DNA of 64,000 bases from positions 102,088-166,087 of the forward strand of contig JASKOT010000036.1 of NCBI GenBank assembly GCA_032158125.1. The letters are read 5' to 3'. Both the position numbers and the translations under genes were made by a program. Below, in pieces: positions 36,156-47,793 of this stretch (its first letter is position 1; every line of letters starts with the position of its first letter). The notes beneath the pieces are model-generated. The model was not told the origin of the DNA. It saw only the letters and a list, made by a program, of their open reading frames with translations, and made no database searches. The stretch comes from Papiliotrema nemorosa. Its lineage: Eukaryota > Basidiomycota > Tremellomycetes > Tremellales > Rhynchogastremaceae.

Positions 36156-37430
36156 TTATCTTGGGACACTAACACGAGTTTGCTCAATTTCTATCTCCCC
36201 TGGAAAATATACTCGGTCCACACCATTCATTCTTTGCGATCCTACGACCCGATCATAGAGATACTGCATGCGGGCTTTGAACTCGTCCAATGGGAGGAAC
36301 AAATCGGGTTTGATGGCCATGATGAAGTGACCCACATCCGATTTCTTGGTAGGATCGTATGGACCAACGACATGACCCTGTCTGTCAGTCGGAAACATCG
36401 TTTGAACTTTGCCGCGTACAGCGAATGCGGATCCTGATAGCACCCCTGAGAAAACATCCATAAAGATGGAAAGCGCTGATCCTTTCGGCCTGTAACGGTT
36501 AGTGTATCTTCGGGACCGTACCTCACCCTCCCATTGGCAGCATGACGCCCTCCAAAGCCTTGGCTGGATCGCTCGTTTGATTGCCCTAGCTATCAATACG
36601 ATAGGAAGCGACCGCTTACCTCGCCATCCAAAGCCCAATCCAGAGGAATCGTTTCATTCCGACGAAGTGCTCGGTAGACCTTACTGACCATTAGTACGTC
36701 ACTGTACCGATATTATCGATTGTAACGGCTAACCCTCGGGCTGCGGTCGATGGGGCCATATCTAGTACAAAAGGTATGCCCCCGTCCTTGCCAGGCGCCC
36801 CGGCTGCAATCGGGCTTACTCCCATAAGTTTCTCCTTGCCTCCCCACACGGGCATCTGTGAAAGTCAGGCAGCTTTAGATGAAGTCAGTTGCACTTCTTC
36901 CGCTCACGGCTGGGCTCGAGTTGGTGAACACGAGGGACATCATGTCCTGTCTAGCTGCTTGCAAGACAAAGGACGCCGACATCCCAAAATGGTTCGAATG
37001 CTTAACCGACGCCATGCCTATTCCGTACACCTTGGCCATCTCTATACACTTGCTCATAGCCATGTCCGCGGCGATAAATCCGAAATCTACTCGGCGTTAG
37101 GAAAGATGGCCAGGAGGCCGCTTGAACCCACTATTCGCACCGTCCACCTGGCAGACGACAGGAGTGACTTCTTTAAGGACAGGAACCGCTGTAGGATCGA
37201 GCACCCCTTCGCGGATCCGTTTCATGTAGCTCGGCAATCTGTTGGCCCCTAGGGATGAGCGGTGTATGGTGCTTATGCGGACCATGAGTGTCCACACCCC
37301 GGAGATCCGCTTCTATCAGACATTTGGATACCACATCGGCGTATTCGGAGGAGAGACCGTTGCCTTCCAATACTTCTTTTGTGAACCTCGTCGCTTCCTC
37401 CACAGACACTAGTATTTTTGTCTCTGACAT
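36156..37430 (-). CDS. Ldh2/malate-type 2-hydroxyacid dehydrogenase (cluster gene 6)
   Basis: NAD(P)-dependent oxidoreductase of the MDH type-2/Ldh2 family. Model: complement(36156..36489, 36527..36585, 36620..36683, 36734..36855, 36908..37086, 37132..37248, 37283..37430), 340 aa, seven exons in phase. Landmarks: ADLRGVDTHGANRLPSY with the conserved His, VDGANNFGFIAAD, VKHSNHFGMSASF, VWGGKEKLMGVSPIA, FVLDMAPSTAARGK, GNQTSDPAKALEG and LPMGGPKGSAL. Relatives interconvert 2-keto and 2-hydroxy acids (L-lactate, diketogulonate, ureidoglycolate, cyclic imino acids). In this cluster it could oxidise the hydroxy acid released with pyruvate, or reduce a keto-acid intermediate. Divergent with the MFS gene. 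Confidence 0.9.
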
Positions 37431-37526
37431 GATGGTTCTCACAATATGTGACTGGTTTGATGGTGTATGTGCATCGAAAAGTTGTACATACGTACATAAA
37501 ATAGAGAATCGTCTCGCGGGAACGCA

Positions 37527-37594
37527 GTTCCGATCGAGTTGCGCGTCGGAAACACATCCGAAGCGTTTTTCGGAGACATCCTCGGAGACGGAAA
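37527..37594. promoter_or_regulatory. several CGGAAA/TTCCG half sites in divergent promoter
   Basis: Between the Ldh2-type gene (start 37430, minus) and the MFS permease (start 37766, plus). Half sites: GTTCCG at 37527, CGGAAA at 37547 and CGGAAA at 37589, plus two CGGAGA repeats between. They match the arms of the cluster palindromes. Regulatory role inferred. Confidence 0.4.
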
Positions 37595-37765
37595 GTAATC
37601 ACGTTGTGCTCGTTGCTCGTCTCGCTTCTTACCCCATGTGGAGCTCTTTTGCTCCACACAATGAGCTATAAGAGCCATTCCGCCTCCTTCGTTACCGGGG
37701 AACTCCCTGCTTGACTGCTCGATTCAGTAACAACTCCAATTCGCTGCAGAAACACTGGCACCACC

Positions 37766-39423
37766 ATGGATTCTCAAGTAAACGAAAAGAAGTTCTCCGA
37801 ACAGATCGAAGACGCTGTTCCCCGGGTAGAACTCCCTGTGTTTAGCGCGGAGGAGGAAGAAAGATTGATTCGCAAGCTTGACCGCCGCATCTTGCCATGG
37901 ATTATGCTGCTGTATATGGTGAGATGATTTGTCGATGGCACAGACTAAAGCTGACGAATCCAGCTGTCGTACCTCGATCGGGGCAATCTTGGAAACTCAG
38001 TTATTTTGGGCTTGAAGAAAGATCTCCGACTGAAAGGGACGGAATACGGTAAGGCTGCTAAAGAGTCGGATTCAGACTCAGCTGAATCATCCGCAGAATG
38101 GGCTAGCGCCATATTCTACGTTGCCACGTTCCTTTTTGGGACCATAGGTGGACTTATGCTCAAGATTGTAAAGCCAAGTTACTACATGGCTGGCTGCTGC
38201 ATTGGATGGGGCGGTCTCGCCATGGCACAAGCGGGCGCACACAACTTTTCCGGTCTTGCCGCCACCCGTTTCTTCCTCGGATTTTTCGAGGCGTCATTTG
38301 CACCAGGCTGTGCCTTTTACCTCTCGTTTTGGTATACGCGGGTGAGTAGTTGGGCTCATGATGAGTCGCCTCAACGAAACATGCGCTGACCGTATTCAGG
38401 ATGAGCTGACGTTGCGAATTGCAGCCTATGCCGGGACTAGCGCTTTAGCGGGTGTCATTGGCGGGCTTATTTCGTATGGGTTTAGCTTCGCCGATGACAA
38501 TACTTTGCACAAATGGCAATGGCTATTTCTTGCTGAAGGAGCCCCGACTATCCTTGTTGGCTTCGCTACCATTTGGGTCCTGCCCGATCGTCCCGAACAA
38601 GGCCGGCCGCGAGGATTCTCAAATGCCGAGCACGATATCGCTCTCGCTCGCCGTCGACGTCATGTCAGGAACGCAGATGAGGGAGGTATCAATTGGGCTC
38701 AAGTCAAAGGGTGTGTCACAAACGTGCACACAATCGACACGCTGACTAGTCAGTGCTTTCGCTGATTATCGTCTATGGCTTTTCGCTGTGATTTACTCTG
38801 GCCTGTCGCTGTCCCTTGCGGTCATAGCAATCTTCCTCCCCTCTTTGCTCACTGTCATGGGCTACAAGAGCTACAGAGCCAATCTCATGACGGCGCCACC
38901 GTATGCCGTCGGATATATCGGTCTGCTTGTCGTGTCATGGCTTGCAGGTCGCTATCGCCAAAGAGCGATTTTTGTGATCTTTGCCGCCGTCATCGGAGGA
39001 ACCGGTTACCTCATTGTTGGGCTCAGTCCCGTGCATATTGTCGGTCTCCGGTATGCTGGAGCTTTCCTAGTCGTCGCCGGCACATATTGGTCATTCCCGG
39101 TTGTGCTCGCATGGGTCGCCAACACATTTGCGGCCGATTCAAAAGCCGGCACAGGACTTGGAGCCGTCATCGCTGTAACGCATGCTGTCGGGGTTGCCGC
39201 AGCACACATCTACCCCTCAACGGAAGCCCCTCAATATAGAAAGGGCTCCATTGTTTCTGCGGTCCTCATGTTTCTTGCAGCGTTCTGCGCGCTTGGCATG
39301 CGGATCCTGTTGAAGCGGGAGAATTCGAGACGTGACCGTGCGCAACCAGAAAATGCTGTAGGCGACGGTGTTGAAATGGGCGATGAAGCTGACAAGGACC
39401 CCAACTTCCGGTACATTCTCTAA
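37766..39423 (+). CDS. MFS permease, anion:cation symporter type (cluster gene 7)
   Basis: Exons 37766..37918, 37964..38048, 38097..38341, 38400..38710, 38754..39423, 487 aa, in phase. Start in a good context (CACCATGG). Dal5/ACS-type signatures: RKLDRRILPWIMLLYM, LSYLDRGNLGNSVILGLKKD, WASAIFYVATFLFG, ATRFFLGFFEASFAPGCAFYL and QWLFLAEGAPTILVGF; a second half with VVLAWVANTFAADSKAGTGL. About 12 membrane helices. ACS members import carboxylates, vitamins and small anions, not neutral sugars, which fits uptake of an aldonate or similar acid for the neighbouring enzymes. Charged C-terminal tail. Confidence 0.9.
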
Positions 39424-40013
39424 CCAGTATGACACTTGGGACCAATCAGTGTCCTCCGGTGTGATCGAAGGAATCAAGAGGAATGTTCAGTACTTCTATA
39501 TAATTGATAGGGAAATGAATGTAAGTCAAGACTGAGCGCGATTTCGATACGCTGTGCGGTGATGCATCGGCCAGTTTTGCAAGGATAATGTGCTTCTCCC
39601 CTACTGGCTGCTCCCGACCAAATTCGAGTCATTGAAGGAACTCTCAGTATGTTGTTTCTCGGTTATTTGATGGACGCAAGTATATTGTCGACCTGAGGCG
39701 GGCCTGTCCTCCTAGGTTTCTTCAAGCTTGAGCTGGGCGACTTCTTCTGGGAGGCCTATGTACTTGTGATTCCAGACTTGAGGACCATTCCTAAGCATGA
39801 GTGTAATCGGGCCAAGATCGGTGAAGAGGCGTCGCCCCAGTCTAAGATGTTAGTGGCCGCGGCTGCGAGGGAGGTGCTTTGCAAGACGAGGTACAGGGTA
39901 AAAAATCGATGGATTGACTGATAGCTCGTCATGAGCGTGATACCAGGACTGCTATGAACATCAGAACCTTTGCTCCCGCTTGCATTCTTGTGTTATCTAT
40001 GTGGCGTGGTTCA
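39424..40013. other. intergenic between convergent genes
   Basis: About 590 bp between the stops of the MFS permease and the Nudix gene. No recognisable coding structure on either strand. Confidence 0.5.
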
Positions 40014-41336
40014 CTACGCCCTGTCGTGCCACGTTTCACCGGATAATATTCTGGTTTCTGAATTGCAAGTTCCCCATTCCAGCGGCTTATTCTCCTCCTC
40101 GATAGCCCTTCCTACCTTGTCGGATGCTACTTTGGACAGATCCAAAACAACTTGGGCAATTATCGTGCTGAAAGGTGCCTGACTTGGCGCATATCGGGGG
40201 AAAAGAGGCTGCGCACTGTTTGCTACAATAGCGGTCTCGATCAGACTAGTGGCATTCAGCGCCTACATGTACAATGGACATACACATCAGAAGTGATACC
40301 TTTGATAGGCGAATGAGCCGTGCGAAAGCGCTACAACATCAGGTCAGGCTACAGAGGACAAGACTGACTGAACTTACATGCATCTTGTACGGTCCCGTCG
40401 CGCCTATGCGATCCTCAAAGGACTATCGTGTGAGCGTGGGACCTTACCCCTCGCATGATCGCACGCCTCACGTGAAACTCTTCCTCATGAGGCCACCATT
40501 TCCCGCCCTTATCGACTAGCCGCTTTTCGTCTCGACCCGAGACTCTTCCATCGAGACAGCCTCTAAGAGGATGGGTAAAGATCGTGTCTACTTCTTCCGG
40601 ATTGGGCCGCAGGGCCTGTACAATGCGGTGATCAGAGACCAAGCAGATGACAGCTGAATATAAGCCAGAAGGATTCGAGCATGTTTGAAAATGTAGATAC
40701 GGCTGAGGATAATGTGATTTCGTACGTGGGCGTTGAGAGGCAGGATGGTGATGACTGGGTCAAGGACAGCGAGGTGATGTATGTTTGGGTCCACCATGGG
40801 CAGTCGTATCTCCTCAAAGGCTTCTCGCCGCTGAGCGTCAGCACAATTATATCGATTCCAGACGTTGTTGGGCGAGTTACCGCTGTATAAACAATTGTGG
40901 GGTCATCCAGGTCGACTTTTCCCCCTGGCAACGCCTACAGGCGTAAGGAGTGAACTCATCATGTCTTACTGTTTCATTAGGATGACGTCTATCCTTAGCT
41001 GTCTGGGAACGTATCCAACGAGTACACACTCACCGCAAGCTTTGAGCACGAGTTGTGAGCACCACGCTCAGTTTGTTGTCCCCGGGCTCCTCAAAGAGGA
41101 TGACCAGTACTGCTGCTTGTCTTACATTCCCCAAACTGCGGAATCAGAGAGTCCTTCAGGCGGTATAGAGAACTTCGGATCGATCACGCATACTCTTTCA
41201 TAGGTGAAGCCCGGTAATCGAGCAGGTGATTGATACACGATCTCGAATCTGCAGACAGAACCTCCAGCGCCCAATCAGGTACACCCCGTCTTACGTCTTT
41301 GAACTCCGTCAAGGCGACTAAATTTGTGCTTGCCAT
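40014..41336 (-). CDS. Nudix hydrolase, CoA-diphosphatase type (PCD1/NUDT7-like)
   Basis: Cleaves CoA or related dinucleotides; relatives are peroxisomal or mitochondrial. Model: complement(40014..40245, 40284..40330, 40378..40422, 40472..40653, 40701..40830, 40881..40934, 40970..40988, 41034..41135, 41194..41336), 317 aa, nine exons all in phase, one only 19 nt; no single ORF shows the gene. Landmarks: VRQAAVLVILFEEPG, RRHPNETALPGGKVDLDD running into the Nudix helix TARREAFEEIRLP, VLDPVITILPLNAHV, RPNPEEVDTIFTHPL and MHRFRTAHSPIKGIT. The C-terminal tail contains no obvious SKL-type peroxisome signal. Exon 1 may contain a further 33-nt in-frame intron. Confidence 0.82.
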
Positions 41337-41725
41337 GTGCGTAGAGGGGTGAGAGTGATGCTGGAAAATGATGCGACATATAACGGCTGGGACGTATAAG
41401 TGAGTGCCCATCTTTGTCATATTGCTCACTATTCGGCTTCTCGCAATGTTGGGCACGCTTACAGAAAGGTCAGCCCGTTCACTTCGGTGGTGTGAATGTT
41501 CTTATACAACATCAGGTGGTCGCGCCTCTTTCGGGACAACCATCGGCGGATACCATGCATGGTCTCAGGCATTGTCTGTCATAAATGTATCGGAAAGAGA
41601 CTGTCGGATTTCTCGACATGTGTGTCGGAGAGAATTATTCGTCTCCGAAACGTCACGTGATCTTGCGCCTCGCTTGATTCGAGCTCTGTTTACATCTCTT
41701 TTGACCTGATTGTCAAGGCACAGGG
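41337..41725. other. intergenic, divergent promoter region
   Basis: Between the Nudix gene (minus) and the membrane protein (plus). No coding structure recognised. Confidence 0.45.
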
Positions 41726-43201
41726 ATGACTTCCCATGCAATACCGACATCTGCTCAAATACGAGCCATCGTAAGCGCGGCTAGCACTGGCGTTAGATCT
41801 GATGAAGCTGAGTGTTTCGACAGTATGGTTCAATCGTTCTGGCCAACGTCTTAACCTGCTGGTTATTCGGAGTTGTCCTAGTAAGCATTCCGACATTGCG
41901 CTTTGATAACCCCTACCGAACAATCAGCTTCTGCTGACTGTCAGGTCCTCGTAAGTGAAGAAATTCTCACTCCACATCGTTGACAGAAAGACATATATCT
42001 ACTGGCAAGGATGCCGGCATGACACGATATGGATGCGGATTTTTGTCCTGGTTAGTACACCATGTCGTGTCCTCCACATCACTTTGATCTGAACTGAAAC
42101 ATATCTAGCTCCTCATAGGCATCAGTCTCGTCGGCTCAGGCGCCTGCTGCAGTCGAACCTGGAAAGCCATCATTGAAGACTTCGGCGAACCTCTACGCGT
42201 GTGTTGTTCATCGTACATTCTCTGTATGGCTTACCTTCAGTACTTTCAAGCCACTCATGCAGAAGACCGAATCGTTCCCTTGACGAGTAATATTACCGCC
42301 GTGCTTACCGAATTATTCCTGGCCTTCAAAGCATTCAGCTATGCCCGCGCAATGGGATGGACCAGTGGCATTCGGGGACGCGTATCACTCTTTATGATCG
42401 GAGGGCTGTTCCTCATCGGATGGATCGCAAATGCGGGGATGGCACTGGGCGTACCTCTCTGGGCGATCACTCACCCTTCATTGTATGTTTTCGCTTCTCG
42501 ATCTTGGTTTAACGGCGCGTCTATTGCTGACATGCTCGCTACAGGGGAGAGGTGACGCTGAGCGATGGATTGACGTGGAAACCTTTTGTCAAATTTTGGC
42601 TGAACCTTCAAGTTGGCTCTTTTGTCGGGGTCGACGCGCTCTTGACGATTTGTCTTGCATCTGCACTTCTCAGCGTTCAAGTGGGTGACGCTTTGTACCA
42701 TCTGCTGCGGGTTGATCAATATTGACAAACAGTCTCTCTCCAGTGCGACCCACGCGGTGATCAGCTCCATTGTCGGCCTACTTTTGCGTCAAGGGGTTGT
42801 CATCCTTATGTGCAGAATTGCCCAGCTGCTCGTCATCAACAAAGTGTGAGGACAAAAGTAGCTTCGGAAGTTGCACTGCTTATCGCAGATCTGGGCCATG
42901 GTCGAACTATTTTTTCTCCTTTATCGGTCAGATATATAATGTCACTGTATTAGCCCTTCTATTGCGTCCACGAGCCATTCGGCACCGAGTCGAAGGGAGA
43001 CTGGCTCATCAGGAACAAGGATTAACGACTTCGATACCGGCAATGCCCACGGATCGGGACTTGTCCATGGTCAAACGGATGGATGGATTGGGTCACAGCG
43101 GAATGGACAATGCCACTCTGCCTAGCAGCGGCGTTCATGTACTGCCCTCAGCTTCGATAGACGCAGACGAAGACGAGCTATGGCCGTCTGGCGCGATATA
43201 G
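41726..43201 (+). CDS. multi-pass membrane protein, DUF6534-like (7 helices)
   Basis: Exons 41726..41770, 41824..41880, 41928..41950, 41987..42050, 42109 onward, with further introns near 42199-42240 (42 nt, in frame), 42478-42545, 42679-42729 and 42840-42890; stop at 43201. About seven hydrophobic segments: GSIVLANVLTCWLFGVVLLL, IFVLLLIGISLVGSGACC, ITAVLTELFLAFKAFSYA, SLFMIGGLFLIGWIANAGMA, GSFVGVDALLTICLASALLS, AVISSIVGLLLRQGVVILMC and a last one around NVTVLALLL. KTYIYWQGCRHDTIWMR between helices 1 and 2 resembles basidiomycete DUF6534 proteins, from memory. The tail is cytosolic, Ser/Asp rich. Function unknown; a receptor- or sensor-like role is speculation. Confidence 0.65.
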
Positions 43202-43657
43202 TATTCTCAGTGGTGAAGGAGGCCATGCGGTTTCGCGCCATGACGAAAATGGGAAAATATCCAGAGAGCTCCATCCATTGCGATCGTCATTACGATTGAC
43301 CTCCCCGATCGTCACATGCTTTCAGGGCGATATGATCACGGCACAACGGCTGAATGTACAGGCCTGGCCACTGATTGCTACAATGCACCCGACAACTTCC
43401 AGCTCACAGAGGTTTTCTGTCGCTTCGGGGACCTACGGCAACTAGATGTTGACTTCGACTCGAGTTCTGTTTCACAGTTTTCACGATCAGCATTGTTGAT
43501 CTTGTGGTCCGCACTGATATAAGACGCCACGACATGTCTAATGCATGTGTTAGTCAGTATTCTTCAAGACGACATGATTCAGAGAAGCACCGTGAAGCAA
43601 CGCGCGAAATACGCTACTTGTCAGACACGCTCTTGCGAAAAGATTGGTCGCCGTCGT
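43202..43657. other. intergenic, no gene recognised
   Basis: About 450 bp upstream of the DUF1479 gene. In-frame codons extend the downstream ORF to 43541, but that extension is not typical of the family. Confidence 0.45.
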
Positions 43658-45183
43658 ATGGCCACCGAGGCTCTAATCCCTCAGCAGCGACGTGATAAAC
43701 GGGAAGGAGGTATCAGCGCCGTCTTCACCAGCTTTTCCGGCAAAAAAGCGCAACCATTGCCTTCACGTTTCCGAGACCTCAAGAGAAATCTTACTGTGGG
43801 TTTTGAGGAGAAGTTGCAAAAGTCTTGGGACGATCTGGTAGAGGTGCTCAAAGTGAGAACCGAGGAGGTCGCGCACAAGAGGGAATCGGTGCGTTGACGG
43901 TTCGTAATGCATCATCGCTCATCTTAGATCATTCCGCAAATCGACTTCAAGGACATTGCCGGTGGAACCGTTCCCTCAGACAGAATCAAAGCTCTTAGCG
44001 ACACGGGAGTCGTTGTGGTACGCAATGTCATGCCCAAGGAAGTTACCGAAAAACTTCTGCGAGATGTCAGGCACTATTTCGGCAGACATCCTATGAAGGG
44101 CTTTCCGTCGCCAGCTGAGAAAAAGGTGGTGTATGAATCATACTGGAGCGCGTCTCAAGTAAAAGCTCGATCACATCCAAACATGCTCGCGACACAGATA
44201 CGTCGCAGACAGGGACCAACGAAGTGCGTACACCCAAATGATGAAGAGCACTGAACTGACTCGTGGAGTCGACCTCTCTACTCCTCTGACCTATTGCGAT
44301 CGAGTGCAGTTGAGACCTCCGGGAGACAAACATTTTGCCCTGGCGCCTCATGTGGATGGAGGCGGGGTGGAGAGATGGGAGGACAAGGCATACAACCACG
44401 TGTACCGGGACATCTTCAGAGGCGAAGTGAGTTTTCATCCGCGACTCATTTGTCCTCGCCTTATTTTCAAAGTGGAAGAAATATAACCCATGGGATCTCA
44501 CGGGTCGACTGGACGCAAATATGAACTTATACAATTCGCCAGGAGGTTGTAGCGTCTTTCGGGCTTTCCAGGGATGGCTCGGTCTGTCCAAACACGGACC
44601 ACAGCAGGGAACCTTAGTCGTTCATCCTATCCTGCAGCCTTCTACAGCTTATTGGATGCTCCGACCGTTCTTCGAGCCAACGACTAAAGGCTCGCTCGAT
44701 GGCTGGAAGTTTACCTTGGAAGATGACAATAGCGACGTCTTTCTCCATGGAGCCAATCCGGGTACTTCACAGGAGCACAATCCGGATCTACACCCGCACC
44801 TGCGCCTTAACGAAACGATGATTCCTTATCCTACGGTAGAGCCTGGAGATATCGTCTTCTGGAGTGCGGATACGATCCACGGTACGGAGCATGACAATAC
44901 CAATGACATTGACGCCTGCGTGTTTTACATCCCAACGGTACCTTTGACAGACAACAATGCCGCATATATCGCACAGCAAAGAGACGCTTTCCTCAAGGGG
45001 GTCCCTCCGCCAGACTTTCCCGGAGGCGCCGGAGAATCAAGCTATGACGATCGGGGAAAGCCTCAAGATGTGCAGTCTGTGGCAGGCAAAAGAGCCATGG
45101 GCATCGATCCTTTATTGTTGGAGGGGACTGATATGCAAAAGTCGTTGGCTAAACGTGCCAACCAGATTTGGGGCTATCTGTAG
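43658..45183 (+). CDS. DUF1479-family putative Fe(II)/2-oxoglutarate oxygenase
   Basis: The start at 43658 (MATEALIPQQRRDKREGG) fits the family; an in-frame ATG lies at 43541. Recognisable DUF1479 text in order: KREGGISAVFTSFSG, IIPQIDFKDIAG, TGVVVVRNVMPKE, YESYWSASQVKARSHPNMLA, PLTYCDRVQLRPPGDKHFAL, APHVDGGGVERWED, YNPWDLTG, FRAFQGWLGLS and IVFWSADTIHGTEHDN. The His-x-Asp and distal His of the last two are the likely iron ligands. Clear introns: about 43893-43927 and about 44427-44471. The stretch 44190-44270 cannot be joined in one frame with a normal intron that I can find, so the model there is uncertain. Function of the family is poorly known. Confidence 0.72.
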
Positions 45184-45579
45184 TCTTTGCACCGTCTACT
45201 TGTCGTATGGTCACATGCATATTGTTCTGCGCTGAATGAGTTGGATACTGGCGGACCAGGCGAGATTGAGCATTTTCGCGATCACCTTGTAGATCCTTTC
45301 CTGATCTATGTAGCTTGTCGTCGAAATCTGGGAACATTCCGGCTCTTCTGAGGCCATTACATGGGCTCGTAATACTGTACTCTACTGTACTACACAAGAT
45401 GTCACGCTAACGGTGCCGGGATCTGTATCAGAATGTCGCGGGGCCACGCGACCTGGAAAGCTAGCACTTTCCATCCTCTTGACAGGGCGAGTTCCCACGG
45501 GATCTCAAGTTGCGCGACTACTGCTTGGCTGGTCATTTGGCGGCAGCAACTTATCGATCGGATCGACATGCTCTCTAAG
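45184..45579. other. intergenic or 3' end of the convergent regulator
   Basis: Between the DUF1479 stop and the likely 3' part of the regulator on the minus strand. An open stretch 45402-45686 (minus) could be its last exon but shows no recognisable motif. Confidence 0.35.
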
Positions 45580-47793
45580 TCAAGAGGAATCGTGCGTGAC
45601 GTTGCCGAACAAGCAAGAAAAGTCAAAGTTGGGATTGTCTCGAGCCAAAGCGGGAAACATCGACCAAAAGACTGACGCAAACTCACTTGACTGAGCTTCC
45701 TCAGACCACTGCGAGATTACGCGTGATAGAAAGGTGGCATGCCAGCTGGCGACGCCAGATTTGTGTGGTGTGGTCTCGTTGGCTGCCTGGAGATTGGCGT
45801 GAATAGTCTGAAGGTGCTGAACGACATTCTCCCGGATCCTGCTATCGGTGACATGAGTTTGAAACTGCTCATCAACTTTGAGAACTGATGAGCACTCACA
45901 TGTGTAGTGATGGCAGCCCCACACGAGATCATCGTGTACGCGTTGTTGTGAGCATAATGGTAGACATCGGTCGGCATCGACGTTGCGCAATATGACACCA
46001 TTTGTGCTCCATGTTCGAATGCTTCCAGCTCGTACCGCTTGCGGTCGGCAGGAATCACCAAAGGTATGGTGTAAAGTCGAAGAACAATGTGGGAATATCG
46101 GTAGTATACTTCCCCTAGATGGCCTAAGCGATACGAAGCTAGCCGTCAACCAGGTTCACCGAGCTTTCCGAAGTCACCTCTATGAGGCCCTGCTAGCCAA
46201 GTCCCTCTCCACTCCTCCAATCCCTCGCAGAGTGATTCGGTCCCGATGACTGATGTGAATGCGCCGTATTTCCCTGAGACAGATTGAGCACACCTCTTAT
46301 CACCACAGCACACTCACCATTACTCTCCGAAGCTTGATTAACGCGACTATAGAGCTGTCTTCGTGCTGTTGTCCCTCGGCAACGAGCCACTCGTCCAGAT
46401 GAAGGAATCTCGCATCATCCGCCAGCATTGGTTGTCGTCCTGTCTGAATAGCCCAGCTACGATCGGCGATGACGCATGTGAACCAAGTCCTCTCGTCGTT
46501 GCGCTGCGAGAGTGCAGGACCCAAAGAGGCGTTGACAGCTGAGAATCCTGGAGTATTGAGTCCAACGTCAACTGCAATGCGAACTAAGAAGAGTGAGCTC
46601 CTGCTGCTCTGGGCTATCGGATGCGCTCACTAGCATGACCGAACAATGTCCACCCTTGATTGGCCTCTCCAGGCTCCGGCTCTGCGAGAAAGCTCGCCCA
46701 AAGCATGCAAGCTTGAGTAATGTAGACGCTCTTGAATCCATTGAGCAGGATCCTGGGCCACAGTCGAGTCTCGATGTGCCTTTTAAGAGTGCGCGCCAAG
46801 GTCTGGCGAGGGCTATGGCGTGCGACGACGTAGAGGACTACCGCCAACAGAAAGGGGGAGTGCGAGCGTATGTGGTACAATGTGTGAACATACGGGTCTA
46901 GGAAGCCACCGTAATTCGCCAGTTTAGACCAGAATCTATTTCAAGTCAATGTCACCTGTTTGTTGACAGTGCTCACAAGCTCATCATGGCTTCCGCTTCT
47001 TGCAAATCACACATGCCCAGTGTGATGACATCCGGGTCTCCCACATCAAGGATGGACTGAGTCCGACGTGCTCGAAACTGGTCACCATCCCCTGCGCATC
47101 AGCTGTGTCGTTGGCTTATGCTGACCTACCGGGGTTGGACATGTTTGCAAGAACGATCAAGGGTGATTGAGGGACAGGAGGGGCGACATGCGGCGTCAGG
47201 ATGACCTGAAGTGGTGCTGCACTGGAAGCTGAACGTAGGCTATCGGGCGACATTTGAGAAGGTCCGCTCGATGGTCCAGCGATTCGCCTGCTCAAGTCGG
47301 AAGATGAGAAGCCCAGACGCGTCCGGACGAATAGATGTCATTGCCGGCGAGACTTTACTCTCCGTGCGATTCCTGGAAATGTCATGGCACAAGGTGGAGC
47401 TCTCGTCGTTGAAGGAGCGGGGTCGAGGAGACGAGGAGGTTGTCTGGATCTCATGTAGCTCGGCACCCTGGTGGTTTGGAGAGGTCTGTTGAGAAGGACT
47501 TGTGGAGCTTTGTGAGCGTCTGCGTTTGTTTCTGTGCGGTCAACGAGCGGCTGAATACGTGTATATACGCTGTTAGTACGCACTTGGATCCGACTTTTCT
47601 ACCCCGTTGATGCCGGACAAATGTGCATGATTGTTGATGCGCAAAGCATTGATCGCACTGCGATCTCTCTGAGTCTGATACAACGCATTTGACCTGATAG
47701 CTCAACCTCGAGCGACAACATACGACCTACCTTTCTGCCGCGACAATACAAACAAGACATTTTCTGGTCGAGCGAGATGGAGCTAGGTGACAT
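45580..47793 (-). CDS. Zn2Cys6 fungal transcription factor (3' end approximate)
   Basis: Starts at 47793; exon 1 is 47731..47793 and exon 2 begins at 47693, together giving CLYCRGRKVKC and CDQCFAHQQSC, a complete binuclear zinc cluster split by an intron, followed by a basic RHQRGRKVGSKC. Further exons carry the fungal transcription-factor domain: HPFLLAVVLYVVARHS-like text near 46830, ACMLWASFLAEPEPGE near 46660, RTWFTCVIADRSWAIQTGRQ near 46440 and YYRYSHIVLRLYTIPLVIPA near 46080. The last readable part (QHLQTIHANLQAANET, FLSRVISQWSEEAQ) runs to about 45650; the stop is not certain. It lies next to no obvious operon partner; target genes unknown. Confidence 0.65.
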
